A stretch of 64,000 bases of DNA, taken from Acheta domesticus. Taxonomy: Eukaryota > Arthropoda > Insecta > Orthoptera > Gryllidae. The position numbers and the translations under genes are program-made. The notes beneath the pieces are model-generated. The model did no database searches, was not told where the DNA came from, and worked only from the letters and a program-made list of their open reading frames with translations. Location of the stretch: positions 64,076,232 to 64,140,231 of the forward strand of contig JAHLJT010008756.1 of NCBI GenBank assembly GCA_031308135.1, given 5' to 3'. The first letter of the stretch is position 1, and each line of letters opens with the position of its first letter. Below are positions 36,916-49,074 of the stretch, piece after piece.

Positions 36916-37093
36916 AAGGCCCGTCTTCATGTTGGAAAATGTCACGGCCATTCGCGTCTCTCTCGGTCGTTCCGCTAGATGTCGCCTGATCGTGACCGTA
37001 TCAATCACTGCGTGATCATCCAACATCGAGATCATTCGACGACCGAGAAAGACGCGAATAGCCTTGACATATTCCATCGTGAAGATGGGCCTT
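36916..37093. mobile_element. 178-bp foldback MITE
   Basis: The left arm 36916-36972 (AAGGCCCGTCTTCATG, ATTCGCGTCTCTCTCGGTCG) matches the complement of 37037-37093 (AAGGCCCATCTTCACG, ATTCGCGTCTTTCTCGGTCG) over about 57 bp with about nine mismatches. The ~64-base centre is itself partly palindromic (GATCGTGACC, GTGATC), so nearly the whole element can fold into one hairpin. No clear target duplication. Non-coding. Confidence 0.7.
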
Positions 37094-37110
37094 AGATTAT
37101 AATAATGGAA

Positions 37111-38293
37111 GAAACGAAGGCTGAAATGAAGGTGGAAGTGAAGCCAGAGGTGGATGGCAAAGTAAACGCGGAGAAGATGCTGAAAGTGGTAACAACAGTA
37201 ATGCAACAGCAATGCCTCAAAGTCTGAGACTTACCAGAATGTAGTCGCAAGCAAAGACTCGAACGAGGAAGTGGGGTGCTTAAGCGAGAGAATAGTTTTC
37301 AATTCAATTAAATTCAACAAAGAGGCGAATGCTGAAATGAAGATAGAAGAGAAGCCGGAGTAAACGTGGAGGAGGTGCTGAAGGTGGTAACAACAGTAAC
37401 GCAAGGCGGAAGCCTCGAAGTCTGAGACGGACCAGAACGTAGTCGCAGGAGCGCAGTCGCAAGCAAAGATTCGAGCGAGGAAGCAGGGTGTTTAAGCTTG
37501 AGAATAGTTTTCAATTCAATTAAATTCATCAAAGAGGTAGAAGTGAAAGATAAGGTGAAGATCAGAGTGAAGGCGGCGGAGGTGGAGATAGAGATGAAAG
37601 TTAAGGTGGAGGAGGTGCTGAAGGAGTTAATAATGATGTGAGATACGAAAGCTGAAATGAAGGTGGAAGTGAAGACGGAGTTGGAGGCCGAATGATCGCG
37701 TAGGACAGTGAGTTCAAGGTCTTTTACTGTTGGCAGTGGCACGCGTCGTGGCACCATAGCATGCCACGAGATTCTCTGCGCAACTAGCGTCGGGAAAGGG
37801 CACTATTACAAGTAGTAGTAACCCCGCTGTTTTACAATAGTGATGCCGTTGTCTCTGGTGGTGGGGTAAAGAACTGCTTGGAGAGGTGATTTCGTCGTGG
37901 CACTCGTGCCACGGACTCCCGCTCGTGGCATCGACTGAAAACACTGGCGTAGGAAGTGCTGAAGGTGGTAGCAACGGTAACGCAAGGCGCAAGCCTCGAA
38001 GTCTGAGACGGACCAGAACATAGTCGCAGGGGCGGAGTCGCAAGCAAAGACTCGTGCGAGGAAGCAGGGTGTTTAAACGTCAGAATAATTCAATTCAATT
38101 AAATTCAACAATGAGGCGAAAGCTGAAATGAAGGTGGAAGTGAAGCCGGAGGTGGAGGCCAAAGTAAACGTGGAAGAGGTGCTGAAGGTGGTAACAACAG
38201 TAACGCAAGGCTCAAGACTCGAAGTCTGAGACGGACCAGAGCGTAGTCGCAGGAGCGGACTCGCAACCAAAGACTCGTGCGAGGAAGCTGGGT
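37111..38293 (+). repeat. Tandem array, ~215-bp unit, four copies
   Basis: The anchor CTGAAATGAAG recurs at 37121, 37332, 37652 and 38123. Units share GGTGGAAGTGAAGCCGGAGG, GGTGCTGAAGGTGGTAACAA, CTCGAAGTCTGAGACGG, CAGAACGTAGTCGCAGGAGC, CGAGGAAGCAGGGTG and TCAATTCAATTAAATTCA. Spacings are 211, 320 (an extra GGAGGTGG-rich segment in unit 2) and 471; the last falls to 222 when the MITE insertion is removed. Frames are broken, so this is satellite-like, not a protein repeat. Confidence 0.85.
37706..37946 (+). mobile_element. hAT-type MITE (family B), copy 3, inside the tandem array
   Basis: A 241-bp element with ends CAGTGAGTTCAAGGTC and (complement) CAGTGTTTTCAGTCGATGCC. It is flanked by perfect 8-bp duplications GCGTAGGA at 37698-37705 and 37947-37954. 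It is colinear with the copies at 13507 and 10396. It interrupts unit 3 of the ~215-bp array between GGAGGCCGAATGATC and AGTGCTGAAGGTGG, so it is younger than the array. Confidence 0.9.
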
Positions 38294-38869
38294 GAGAAGC
38301 ACAGCGGCGCGGTGCGGCGCCCAAACGCCGTCTTTTACAGTCGCCTGGTAATCAGAACCATGTGTCGCTCGTAAACACTGGCGCCGCGCCGCGCGTCCCG
38401 CCGCGGGGCGGGCGCCGGAGCCGGAGGCGACCGCGTGGCGTTTAGCGTCGCAATTTCGTCGCCGCGACGAGAGGACGTGGCAACGGGGCGGGAGGGCTTT
38501 GTGGGCGACGCAGCTGCACGCCCGTCAACGGCCCGGCGCGAGGCTGGCGAAATTTGCTGACGAACTTGCGCTGCACTGCGAGCTGTCGGGAGAATGAACC
38601 TTGCGAACTGCCGCTCGATAGTTTTGAGCCGGTTTCGGGGGTGTAGTGGCTTGGAGAACGTTGAACGGGGATTTGAAGGCGGAGGTTTCGTGTCGCACGT
38701 AGTTGTTCGTAATAGGTGTTGGCAATTATTGCTCGTTTTGTGTGTCCTGGTACATCAATTGAGGTAATAATTGAGGTTCTATGAGAGTAGAGCACGTTGT
38801 ATCCAGAGAAGTGGTGGTATTTCTCCTCCACTATGAGAGATATGTGAGATGTATGTGAGATTCAGCACC
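38294..38869. other. GC island then spacer
   Basis: CpG-rich DNA at 38300-38560 (GCGCCGCGCCGCGCGTCCCG). Minus-strand frames up to 129 codons show no domain. The remainder is unremarkable. Confidence 0.4.
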
Positions 38870-39195
38870 GACCTCGGCTTTTCGGAGGTTTCCTTTCCAA
38901 GTATCTCCTCCAGCGGGGCACCGCTCCATCGGGGATAATCTACGTATAAGAGTCTGTCCGGACGCCGGACATGTATTGCAGTGTAGGACATGTGTGTCTG
39001 TATAAAGGGTGACGAGAAAACAAGGATGAGGGAGGAAAGATGCCGCGCGGTCTGTGACTCGTTGATAGTGTTCAGCAACAGTATTCGCCTGGTTGTTCAG
39101 AGAAACACCGTAAAAGAACTGATCAGAGCAGCTGGGTGCTAGAATTCTCTACCACATAGCGAATGAATTCGACCTACGTATGTAGATAGTGTGTG
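38870..39195 (-). mobile_element. Family A interspersed repeat, copy 8
   Basis: On the minus strand: ACTATCTACATACGTAGGTC, GTAGAGAATTCTAGCACCC, GCTGCTCTGATCAGTTC, CACAGACCGCGCGGCATC, GGAGCGGTGCCCCGCTGGAG and GGTCGGTGCTGAATCTCAC, the family order. The head and the ATCA tail are missing. Confidence 0.65.
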
Positions 39196-40430
39196 CTAGT
39201 AAGACTGCAATGGCAATGTTTGGGCAATTTGCAATTGCAATTGGCAATTTGCAATACATACGGCTGTTGCGTAGTTTGCCTGTCATATCACTCAACCATC
39301 ACTCTATTTATAATCATTACTCTCCCTTCATAATTCACGTCATCATGTATTGGCGAGTAAAAGTACATGTTCGTCATGATTCATCAATCATAATTTCTGC
39401 CGTTGTAACGGTAGTTGATCATTACGATTGTTCTGATCATTATGGTTTTGTGAATAACGATATGTCGTGATAAATTCGCAACTTTTGGTTTCTTTAGCAT
39501 GGAATATGTATGACGACTAAAGCCGATGGGGATTGTTGAGTACATAAAAAAATTATACGGCAAAACATTACAGAATTAATATAATATTATGACAACATAA
39601 TATGATGGACAACTTGCATACAAGTTCTATATTTACATACGCAAGTAAAAAAAGCTCTCACGAATAAATGGGAAAATCTTTTGTGGTTTGCAATCAAACT
39701 CTCCCCCTTCACCACACTACTTAGTAATGTTAGCCCCTCATAAATACATATTTCCAGCTCCAGATGATGATTTTCCAAATGTTCATACTAATTATATTGA
39801 AGTTGTTCATTGTTCTTTGCAGGAATATTTTTTTCGTAAACAGTCCTTTTCACTATGTCTTGTGCAGATTTTTTTATTTATTAATAAACTATCGTAGTGG
39901 TAGATTTTAGAAATTGATTCAGCTCAAAGTCCTTGGGCAATTGAAAAAGGTTAAGTTGAAAGGGTTGCGGACGCTTGTTTTACTCACACATAATACACAT
40001 ATTGAATCCCCCTCAAAAAACAACAAATATTATGATCTAAAAATTGCACATCCGTATAACTACAATATCTGCTTAGGAAGTAGATTTATACGTAATATTT
40101 CTGAGTGTATGAATATTTTCATTCTACTTATTTTAATTTATTGCCATCAAATGATCAACAAAATACAAAACACTTGAAAAGGCCATACTCTCTTGATCGA
40201 GTGTTGTGATATAGTCTTGTGTTGTGAAGTGTGATGTATTGTATGAGTTATTTTTGTCTGATAAAAATATTACTCGTACAAACTTAATATTTTAATTATT
40301 TCCCTGAAACTTGCAGAAATCTACAGATGAGAGTATTTTTTGGCACGGCATTTTGGGTGGATAGTCCGATTTTGTGGGCCAGATAACGGTGTCCCCACTC
40401 CTGGGCCTAGTTAAAATCTCTTGCTTTGAG
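39196..40430. other. AT-rich spacer, nothing recognised
   Basis: A palindromic cluster of CAATTTGCAATTGCAATTGG words lies at 39225-39255. Otherwise no structure or gene-like frame. Confidence 0.5.
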
Positions 40431-40439
40431 GTAAGAGCG

Positions 40440-40680
40440 ACATTTGGCGAACACGGCGTACACCGTAACTAGCAAATAACATCCCTACACCGTCCTAACT
40501 TGCCTACACCGTAACTAGAAAATCCGCCTGCTTGAGCTTTCCTTCGTCCCACACCTACAGAAACTGGGACTTTAAAGGAAAGCTACAACTATTTTTGCCA
40601 AGACCGGATATCGAACCCGAGATAATACCCGAGGAACTAGTATGCTTCAAGTGAGCCATCCTAGAGTTATTACTATACTA
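40440..40680 (-). mobile_element. tRNA-like SINE fragment
   Basis: On the minus strand an A-box-like GGATGGCTCACTTGAAGC (complement of about 40646-40663) is followed about 40 nt later by GGGTTCGATATCC, a good B box (complement of about 40607-40619). The body includes CTTTCCTTTAAAGTCCCAG. A duplicated CCTACACCGTAACTAG-like block lies near 40460-40515. The 3' tail and target duplication are not resolved. Confidence 0.55.
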
Positions 40681-41047
40681 TTCCCACCCTTCCAATTACA
40701 TCACCAATTTAATGTGTGCTTTATTTTTCTTAATTTTTTGTTCCGCCTTTCTATTTCCCCATGCACACCATTTCGCCTTTTGGAACTTTTTGCCCCCATA
40801 AAACCCGTCCGTCGGGCAGTGCCCCGCATTTTCCACCCACCTCGTGTTCCGGCGGCGCCGCGGGGCCGCGAGCTGCTGAGCGTGGGTGGTAAGCGCCGCT
40901 TTATTGGGAACACGTGTGCTCCCGCCCCTCCGCCCCCGCCCCCGCCTTCGCTCGCGCGCCCGTTGATGACATCCGACGCGTCTTCCACGGGCCGCAGCAA
41001 AGGTTTACGAGCGAGACCACACGGGCGATGTCATACACTCCGTGACA
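40681..41047. other. Spacer with GC-rich patch
   Basis: GC-rich from about 40800 to 41030 (CCCCTCCGCCCCCGCCCCCG). A 173-codon + frame (40642-41163) runs through it into the satellite array and is not gene-like. Confidence 0.4.
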
Positions 41048-42556
41048 CCTTATTTTGTAGCCGCCGGCAAAAAACTGGAGCCAACGTCGACGGATTTCGT
41101 AACCTCTGCTCCGTGGACGAATGTTACAACATCTGTCCTGTGGACGAATTTCGCGTTCAATGAATTAATTTATTTGGTTATTTATTAACATTTAAAGCTT
41201 TCATTAACGAAAACTATTCTTTTTTGATACTGTTTGTTCCATGAAATCATGTTTTGTAGCCGTCAGCAAAAAACCGGAGCCAACGTCGCAGGTCGATGCC
41301 CTTGATTTCGTTAACCTCTGTACGGAGGGCGATTGGTACAACTCGACTCTGCGGACAAATTTCACATTTAATGAATTAATTTATTTGGTTATTTCTTAAC
41401 ATTTATAGATTTCATAAACGAACAGTATCCTTCATCTCAGATGTCGTTTGTTCCTTGAAACCTTATTTTGTAACTGACGACATAAAACTAGACTCAACGT
41501 CGAGGGGTTTTGTAATATCTTCCTTGGACGAATGATACACTGACACATGATAAACTGTCCTGTGAAAGAATTTCGCGTTTAATGAGTTATTTATTTGGTT
41601 ATTTCTTAACGTTTCCAAATTTCATTCACGAAAACGATCATCTTTTTTGATCCTATTTGTTCCTTAAAATCTTATATTGTCGCCATCGTCGAGGGACGAC
41701 GCCCCTGATTTCGTAACCTCTGTTACGTGGACGAATGAAACAACCTCTGTTACGTTGACAAGAGATGCATCCTTAGTTCTGTGCACGATTTTCACGTTTA
41801 ATGAATTAATTAATTTGGTTATTTCTGAACATTTACAAATTTAACGAAAACTTTTCTTTCTTGATACCGTTTGTCCCTTGAAACCTTATTTTGTAGTCAC
41901 AGGCATAAAACCCAAGCCCGGCATCGAAAGACGAAGTCCCCGATTTCGCCAATGTAAAGACTTCTGTTCCGTGGTTGAATTTTTAATATATTAACTTATT
42001 TACATTACATTAACATTTAATACTAACTATACTTAATATTACTATACTTATTAACATTAACTTATTTACTCATTTCTTGTTCATTTATTGTTTGGAAAAC
42101 AAATGTAATGAAACCTCTCCTTTTTTGTTTCACCATTAACTTCTTTAAATCTTATTTTGTAGCCTCTGGGAAAAAAAACTGAAGCCAAGGGCGACGGTCG
42201 GCGAGGGTCACTGCTCCTGATTTCGAACTGTGAAGACCTCTGTTCTTTCAATGAAATTCACATTATATTAGTTTATTTACTTATTTCTTGTAATAACTTG
42301 TAATTTCTTGTATTTGCTTCAATTAACGAAAACAATCATCCTTTTGTAATATCTTTCTCTTCTAGAAACCTAATTTTGGAACCGTTTACAAACATCTGAA
42401 ACCAACTTCCAAGATCGTTTTCTCTGTGAGGACATCGGTTCTATAGAATTTCATTTTTAAAGCATTAATTTACATACTTATCTGTAGTAAATTGATGACT
42501 TGCATTAATGAAAGCTATCCTCTTGTTTGTGATAAGATACATTTCTTCAAGCTTCG
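41048..42556 (+). repeat. Satellite-like array, seven ~210-bp units
   Basis: Units start with CCTTATTTTGTAGC-like words at 41048, 41247, 41461, 41670, 41884, 42150 and 42369, giving lengths of 199, 214, 209, 214, 266, 219 and about 188 bp. Shared order: AAAAACTGGAGCCAACGTCG, ATTTCGTAACCTCTG, GTGGACGAAT, AATTTCGCGTTTAATGAATT, ATTTGGTTATTTCTTAACAT, ACGAAAAC and TTTGTTCCTTGAAA. Divergence increases from left to right, and the fifth unit carries an AT-rich expansion. Non-coding. Confidence 0.85.
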
Positions 42557-43933
42557 TTGTACAATGTTGAATGTACGCTTATAAATAAGAGAAAATCTAA
42601 AAGTTTTTTCAACATATTTATTACGATTGTTGTCGATGTCCTGGCCATCAGAAAAAGTTCTGATCTAATAATTCTACTGTACATGACATGTAATTACTGT
42701 ATGGGACAAAAATAATAGCAATTTAATAGAAAATATTTACTATACGTTAAACGAATGACGTTGACCGGTCTACGTAGTACGGGTAACGTATGCAAAGGCA
42801 TGGAGAAAGATACATATTCGCTTTGTATAACTTCTTTGTGATATATATGTTTAGATGCTGTAATGTGCCTCGATACTTAGAGGAAACGGATATTCCACCG
42901 TTTGATGACCGTCATGGACCATATATTCGAATCAATAAAACAGACGCCTAAGTGAATTTAGAAAAATTGTTTTTCGCCATGGTATCGTCATGTCATATCA
43001 TCGTCATTTCAGGTATCGTCCACATCCCATCATTTCCTCATTGAGGCCAGCAGCCAAAGGCCCACACGCTGATAGAGCTACCTAAACTGTAGGGATAGAC
43101 GACGAAAAACTTTTAACGAGCGACTTACGTGAAAGAGAGCGCCTTGCGAACCGTAACCGGAGTACAAACCTCCGAGGAGCCTACCGGGTGGCGGCTTGCG
43201 TGGCAAGGGGAGGGGGAATAGGGAAGCAGCGCGTCAACGGATGCGCTGCCCACGACGACTCAGGAAATCGTAAAAGCGCGCAAAACACCACAAGATGGCC
43301 CCCGGCGCCCGCTCACGCTTAACGACTTCATCGGTCGCCAGGTGCGCCATTGTAGCACACGTTCCTCTCTCTGGGCTCTTCTTCTTACGTTTTCTTCTTT
43401 TCCTACGCCTTCCTCTTGTTCCATATCTTTCTTTTCTACATCTCCTCCGTCTATATCATGTTCTCCTTATACGCCTTCTTCTCTTCTTCCTTTTCTATAT
43501 GTTTTCTTTTTATACATCTTGTTCTCTTTCTACATCTTCTTCTGCCACTAAATCGTGTTCTTCGTTCTGGTCTTCTTCTGTAATACTGCAAACTGTTACG
43601 GATCTCTTCAAATACCGCACGGTAATTTGTCGGTATTCTCGCTTGGACACGTTGATTCCGAGTTCGAAGTAAAAGTTTAATGAATGACATCGTTGACGTC
43701 GTTTGACATATATTTTGGTATCCAAGATAAACGGTTTTTAAATACCTGTACAAAATACTGTTAGTTATTAAAAATATCATATAAAAATTGAAAAAGAAAC
43801 TATAGGAGTAGGTCGCTAAAAAGTAAATTTCGAAAGTCTCTGCCACTCTTCATGTTTCAAATCTTTACGAACATCAACTTCTTTTCAACACAGTGGCATC
43901 TTCGGGTCATTGGAATCCCGTGGAGTATTTTAC
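42557..43933. other. Spacer, no gene recognised
   Basis: AT-rich, then a mixed patch at 43040-43360 and a T-rich TTCTTCTTCC stretch at 43380-43580. Frames of 125-131 codons there are compositional. Confidence 0.45.
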
Positions 43934-44517
43934 TACGGCTGTGACATTGACAACAAAACATCGATTTTTCTAAACATCGATGGTGAAGGTTAAAACATCA
44001 ATGTTAAAAAAGTGTCGACCCATAACCATCGATGTTATTAAACCCAAACGTTTTTAAAACTGGATAAGTAACCATTGAAGTTCACGTGGGTAGGATTTCA
44101 TTTAAAATGGTCTTGTCTATTAATTTTTAATTGATATTTATGTGCAAAACAGTTAAAAATAATCAGGATAATTAACAAAACTGTAATTATGTGATTCGAT
44201 AATTCAAAAGTAATCTAGACTTCTTTGATGACGAAACTTGATTTCATTTGTTTTCCACTCTTGGTCACATTGGTGTAAAGAACATTCAAGTAATGGATGT
44301 CTGAAAAATATTGTAGACTTTTGTTTTTATGGTACTTTTTTCATTTAAAAATATCAAGCATGTAAAAACATGGAACATACAATATCGATGTTAAAAGAAA
44401 CATCGGCTTCAAAATATCAAGTGAAATACATCGATAATTTTTTTTAAATTTCGATTCATCGATGATTTTATAAAACATCGATGTTTTGAAAACATCGACA
44501 TCGACGCCGCATTCCTA
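43934..44517. mobile_element. hAT-like non-autonomous element with ATCGATG-rich ends
   Basis: A 584-bp element. The left end is TACGGCTGTGACATTGAC; the complement of the right end is TAGGAATGCGGCGTCGATGT. Both ends carry clusters of AACATCGATG (43955-44040 and 44375-44510). Flanks TATTTTAC (43926-43933) and CTTTTTAC (44518-44525) match at 6 of 8, consistent with a decayed 8-bp hAT duplication. The interior is AT-rich with no transposase. Confidence 0.65.
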
Positions 44518-46372
44518 CTTTTTACCTCACGAGAAGTCAACCGGATAACTTCAGGGAGGGCAGATGCGAGAACGAAGGGAGCGGTTGCTCTTTGAACGGT
44601 CACCACCAACCGTCACGGAATAAAAACCTCGCCTGAAGCGAGTCATTACTTCGCCCACGCTTTCCTTTCCATTACCGGCAACCTCGTCTTTTGCGAAGCA
44701 GCCCGCATGGCGATGCATGATCGGTTCGGTAGATTATCCTGGTAATTGCCTTTAAAATATCTTCATCTCCACGGGTTTTATGTCTTTGGAAACTGACCGG
44801 TTTGCTCGACCTCGATTTCCATGCCGCAAACCGCAAAACAAGCTTTTGTTTTATACCGACACATGTTAAACATCTTCACATCTGTCCGTCACATCCTGCC
44901 CTTTAAAGGAGGAAAAGGTCAAGCCAAGATGTTTATAGTCCGGATACTTTGAAATATTGAATAATGTAACAAAAGGTGCGATGGTGAATTATTGCTAACC
45001 TTTTTAAAAAGAAGCTCGGTTTTCTAAAGAAGCAAAACCTTATCTTAAGATTTACATAATGTGGCGTTGTAACTCTAAAATAGCTCTTAGCTTTGAAGTA
45101 AAAGCAGAATAATTGCAATACAAAGACACTTCTGGATGTTTAAATGGCTGTTATTGTAGGAATTAATAGCTATGTTAATTCTTTTAAATTGTTTGGAATG
45201 CATCTCTTCAAGAAGATCGCAAATTTATTTGCCAATATGATGACAGGTAATTGTGAAATCAGATTTTCATCATTAGTGGTTAATAAATATATATCAACAC
45301 CCATGAACCATACGAAATGCTGATCCGCGTAGTTCAGAAAATGTAAAAATGTATCATGAATATTAACGTTATTATTAATTATTACTAAATCGAATTATTT
45401 ACCTTTAAATTAATTTCCAAAGAAGATTCCTTATCTTATTGATTGTACTAGTTTTTGAAGAAAATCAATTTATATTTTTACAGATATGAAGGTAATGTTT
45501 AGGGGATGCCAATATTATTTATCCTGAATATAAAACTAATTCTCATTTATTTGGTTTTGGGCCTTGGCCCAAACCTGGTGATTCAGACCTGGTGCGGGAT
45601 GGAACCATGTGCTGCAGCGATTGCATGTGGATTTGGGTTGGAGGTTGGATTTGACGCTTGACTACAAAATGTATTAGTAAGGTGTGTACAACTTTTTATC
45701 ACTTTTGTTTTTGTTTGTTTAGATTATCATATTATTATGGATGTAATTTCATATTGATGTCTTCATACATTGTTGTTTTTTGTTCACTATCCCTTGTGAA
45801 TTAATTAAAGATTCCAAAATTTCGGCAAACTGATTGTTTAATTATTCATAATTTGACAAATCCCGTGAACTACATCCCTTAATCATTGTCGTGCGTTCGA
45901 CAATGATTATTTGTCATAAACGAGAAATCTAAGTTCCTAGAACGATTTAACATTATCCTAGAACTGTTTGCAATTCATGAAGTTAGTTTGTAGACAAAAG
46001 AAGTTTATTAGCCAAGTACGAATATGGGCAAAAAAACTATATATGGGCAAAAAGATAGTGATTTCCTGAAAGACTAATGCTAGTGGTTTAAGTCATTCTC
46101 CCTCTATCATAATTTCTGAATATGGCTCACTTCAATTTCATTTCTTTCCAATATTAAAAATGAAGTTACTTTGGTTGAACTGCCAACTTATTAATTTAAG
46201 TGCGTCTATGTGAATGAAAAAAAATAATTTCCTCAAATGAAGTCGCAGTAACTAGTCACCAATGTTAAAACTTTAAAAATTAATTAAGAATGTTAGTGCA
46301 TTTGATTTCCTTTATCTCCAAAAAATGCCTGCCTTGAAAGAGACCGGAAATTATTGATTAGTTAATTGTGAC

Positions 46373-46418
<46 letters not shown>

Positions 46419-48304
46419 TTTATAATATACACTGCTTCATGAAGCTCAAATAAATAATTATATTATTTATAGAAAAATATTATATATTTATAAAAGGAAC
46501 AGTTGAGAAATTTCGTAGTTAATAATTAATTATATTTATTTATAATTAAGAAAATTAATTACAATTATCAACACTACACAAAATTAAATGTTTAAGTTAA
46601 ATCCTGCATATTGTTTCATTTGATTTGTTCTAGAAATTCTTTATGCTATTTTCGCCTTCATTTTCCTCTACAGAAAATCACATTTTAAATTAAAACCTAC
46701 GCAATTTTGTACTGGCAGTCCAATGTCAATTGGCTCTAGCTCCCTGTAGTCGTATAGAGTCGTGTATTGCAGAACGTTGACAGCAGCGAAAGGTTGTGAC
46801 ACCGGTGTGAACGTCAACGTTCTCATTTGAACTGCCGTTAAACGGTTCAGCACGGAAGCTTGTCCCATCACTCCCTCCCCCAGCACAAAAATCTATCCCA
46901 CTTCTGAGTTCACCATCACATTAATCGTGTCCGAGAACTCAGCTTTGACGACGACAAGACATAATTCATTTTCCAGCCATATAACGTCCCTCATTTCCTT
47001 TTTTCACGACCCTTCTCGTTTAATGATGTTTCTCGGAGCTCTGTCTATTGATGAAGTGTCGGCGATGTCACCCCATAAATCTTCCTTCCTCTTATTTCTT
47101 CCTCGATATTTAAATATCAATTTGTAGCAACTTGCCTGCCTTTTGCGTCATAACTTGCCTTCGCTGGGTGTTGGAGACATTCCGCCGTTGGGACAAGCTC
47201 CGAGTTCAAGGGGGAAAAGAAGGTCGTGTGATAATGATGTCAGTCTCCGACGTGACGCAGCCTTTATTACGACACATCGTCCATGCGGTCGCACCACTTC
47301 ATTTAAGAATTTTGGAGTGCGTGGCGTGTTATTAAAATTATGATATAAGATTCTGCCTCAGTGACATTTGCGAAGACGATGCCTGAGGAGAATTCCACAT
47401 AAATCATGAAAAATTTTACCATGGGGTTATGGTGTGGGTAGCTTTCTGCATCATGACATACTACATCTGAACCATCGTTATATCCAGAACACTGCTCAAC
47501 AAAAAAAACAACCTTTTTTTCACTTGCCAACGATTTTGCAACGAATTTACAGTTAATCGGGTACGCTGAATCCAGATATGTCATTAGTTTCGCTGAATTG
47601 GCTCTAGTTGTTGTGCTATGAACATCGTAATGAATGATACTCTCCCAAAACTCACAGCATCTAATGCAATTATCTATTTTTATACAAACACGGTTTTTTA
47701 AGTTTTAATCATTATCATATTATTCATATCACATTGAATATCGCATTATTTTCAGTATACTTCAATTAAGTTTCGTTTCATTAATACATTTTCTTTTATT
47801 GCAAAACAAAGAGTTCTTCAGGAAGATCTTGTTTGAAAGACTATAACGTATTTGATTACATTTGTAGGGAATATTACAAACTTTATTGAAAAGTATCTAA
47901 AACACATTTTGGTATAAAACTGGATAATCTAGATAAGTTGTGTTCTGCTGATGTGGTATGCAAAAATTGTGTGGAGTGTCTCCGTCAATGGAAAGCTGAG
48001 TTAAACTTTGGTGTGCTGATGGTATGGCGAGAGTCCTAAAATCATCAGGATTGTTTATTTTTGTTCTGTAAACGTAAAAGCCCTCAATCGTTACAAGAAA
48101 AGGAACAGGGAGTACCCTGATATGGAATCGACAAAGTAACCTGTGCCATGTGGACCTGATGTTTACCACATAAAGCGTAAAGGCTGGCACTCATTGTCAT
48201 CATTGCGAAATAATATCATATACAATGATTCTATATATTTCAGCAAAACATAGTGTAGCAAAATATATAGAATATATACATATTTCAGCAAAACACTCAA
48301 TATA
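44518..48304. other. Long AT-rich spacer, no gene
   Basis: About 3.8 kb with no gene-like frame, containing the TA microsatellite at 46376-46414. Short patches of higher GC at 44520-44720 and 46700-47300 contain no recognised exon. Near 48200-48295 TATTTCAGCAAAACA is directly duplicated. Confidence 0.5.
46376..46414. repeat. (TA)n microsatellite
   Basis: An uninterrupted alternating TA run of about 19 units. Confidence 0.95.
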
Positions 48305-48598
48305 CATGAATGATTAGAGGTAATCAGACCACAATGAATTACGCTAACCTCAATCTGTGCACAATTTTTTACCACGTTATCTCGCTAAGTATTATATTCA
48401 CTAAAATGTATCATTATGTCTGTTCTTTAAATGCATTATGTTAACTGTTAAAAAATATATACGTTTTAGATAATAATGTTGCTTGTTTTTTACCTCTGAA
48501 GATGGGAAAATTTCCACAAAACTAGTTTGGTGTAATGTGTGTTAAACACTATTAGAGTTTTATTCATTGTGGTATGATCACCTCTAATCATTCATATG
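48305..48598. mobile_element. Tc1/mariner-like MITE with TA duplication
   Basis: The left arm 48305-48339 (CATGAATGATTAGAGGTAAT..ACCACAATGAAT) is matched by the complement of 48562-48598 (CATATGAATGATTAGAGGTG..ACCACAATGAAT). TA stands at both borders (48303-48304 and 48599-48600). The 294-bp interior is non-coding and AT-rich. Confidence 0.65.
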
Positions 48599-48638
48599 TA
48601 ACATGAATTACGACAAGATCTCTGTTGAAACTATGAAG

Positions 48639-48641
<3 letters not shown>

Positions 48642-48675
<34 letters not shown>
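48642..48675. repeat. (AT)n microsatellite
   Basis: An uninterrupted AT run of about 17 units. Confidence 0.95.
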
Positions 48676-48677
<2 letters not shown>

Positions 48678-49070
48678 TATATAACCAAACATGTGACCAA
48701 AATTAATATATTGAAAGAATAGTAGCCTAAAAATTGCTTAACCATTTTTAGATTAGTTTTAATATTACATACCTAAATGTAAATAAATAATTTGGTTGTG
48801 TCCAGTGTTGATTTTAGTAAGTACGTGTAACTGACCTAGCGTTTAAACTTTTATATTTATTGAAATGCATGTGTTCGCCGAGTCCCTTATAAGCTCAAGT
48901 AGCCATACATACAGACAAATTATTTGCTCATACCAAATAAAATATTTATTAAAATTTTGACGCAATAAATGAATTGTTTAGAATATAATTCGTTGAGGTG
49001 GGGCTCTGGATATAATGTTACCCCAAAAATACATCGTCATATGCAAAAGTCCAAGACAAAATGTATGTCA
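48676..49070. other. AT-rich spacer, nothing recognised
   Basis: No gene-like frame or repeat. Confidence 0.5.
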
Positions 49071-49074
49071 ACGA

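Noticed and set aside
41040..42560. CRISPR-like array
   Set aside because: Direct repeats are ~210 bp long without unique short spacers; this is a tandem satellite-type array in a eukaryote-like genome.
48160..48305. Extension of the 48.3-kb MITE to include the duplicated TTTCAGCAAAACA block
   Set aside because: The duplicated block lies outside the inverted arms and has no counterpart on the right side.
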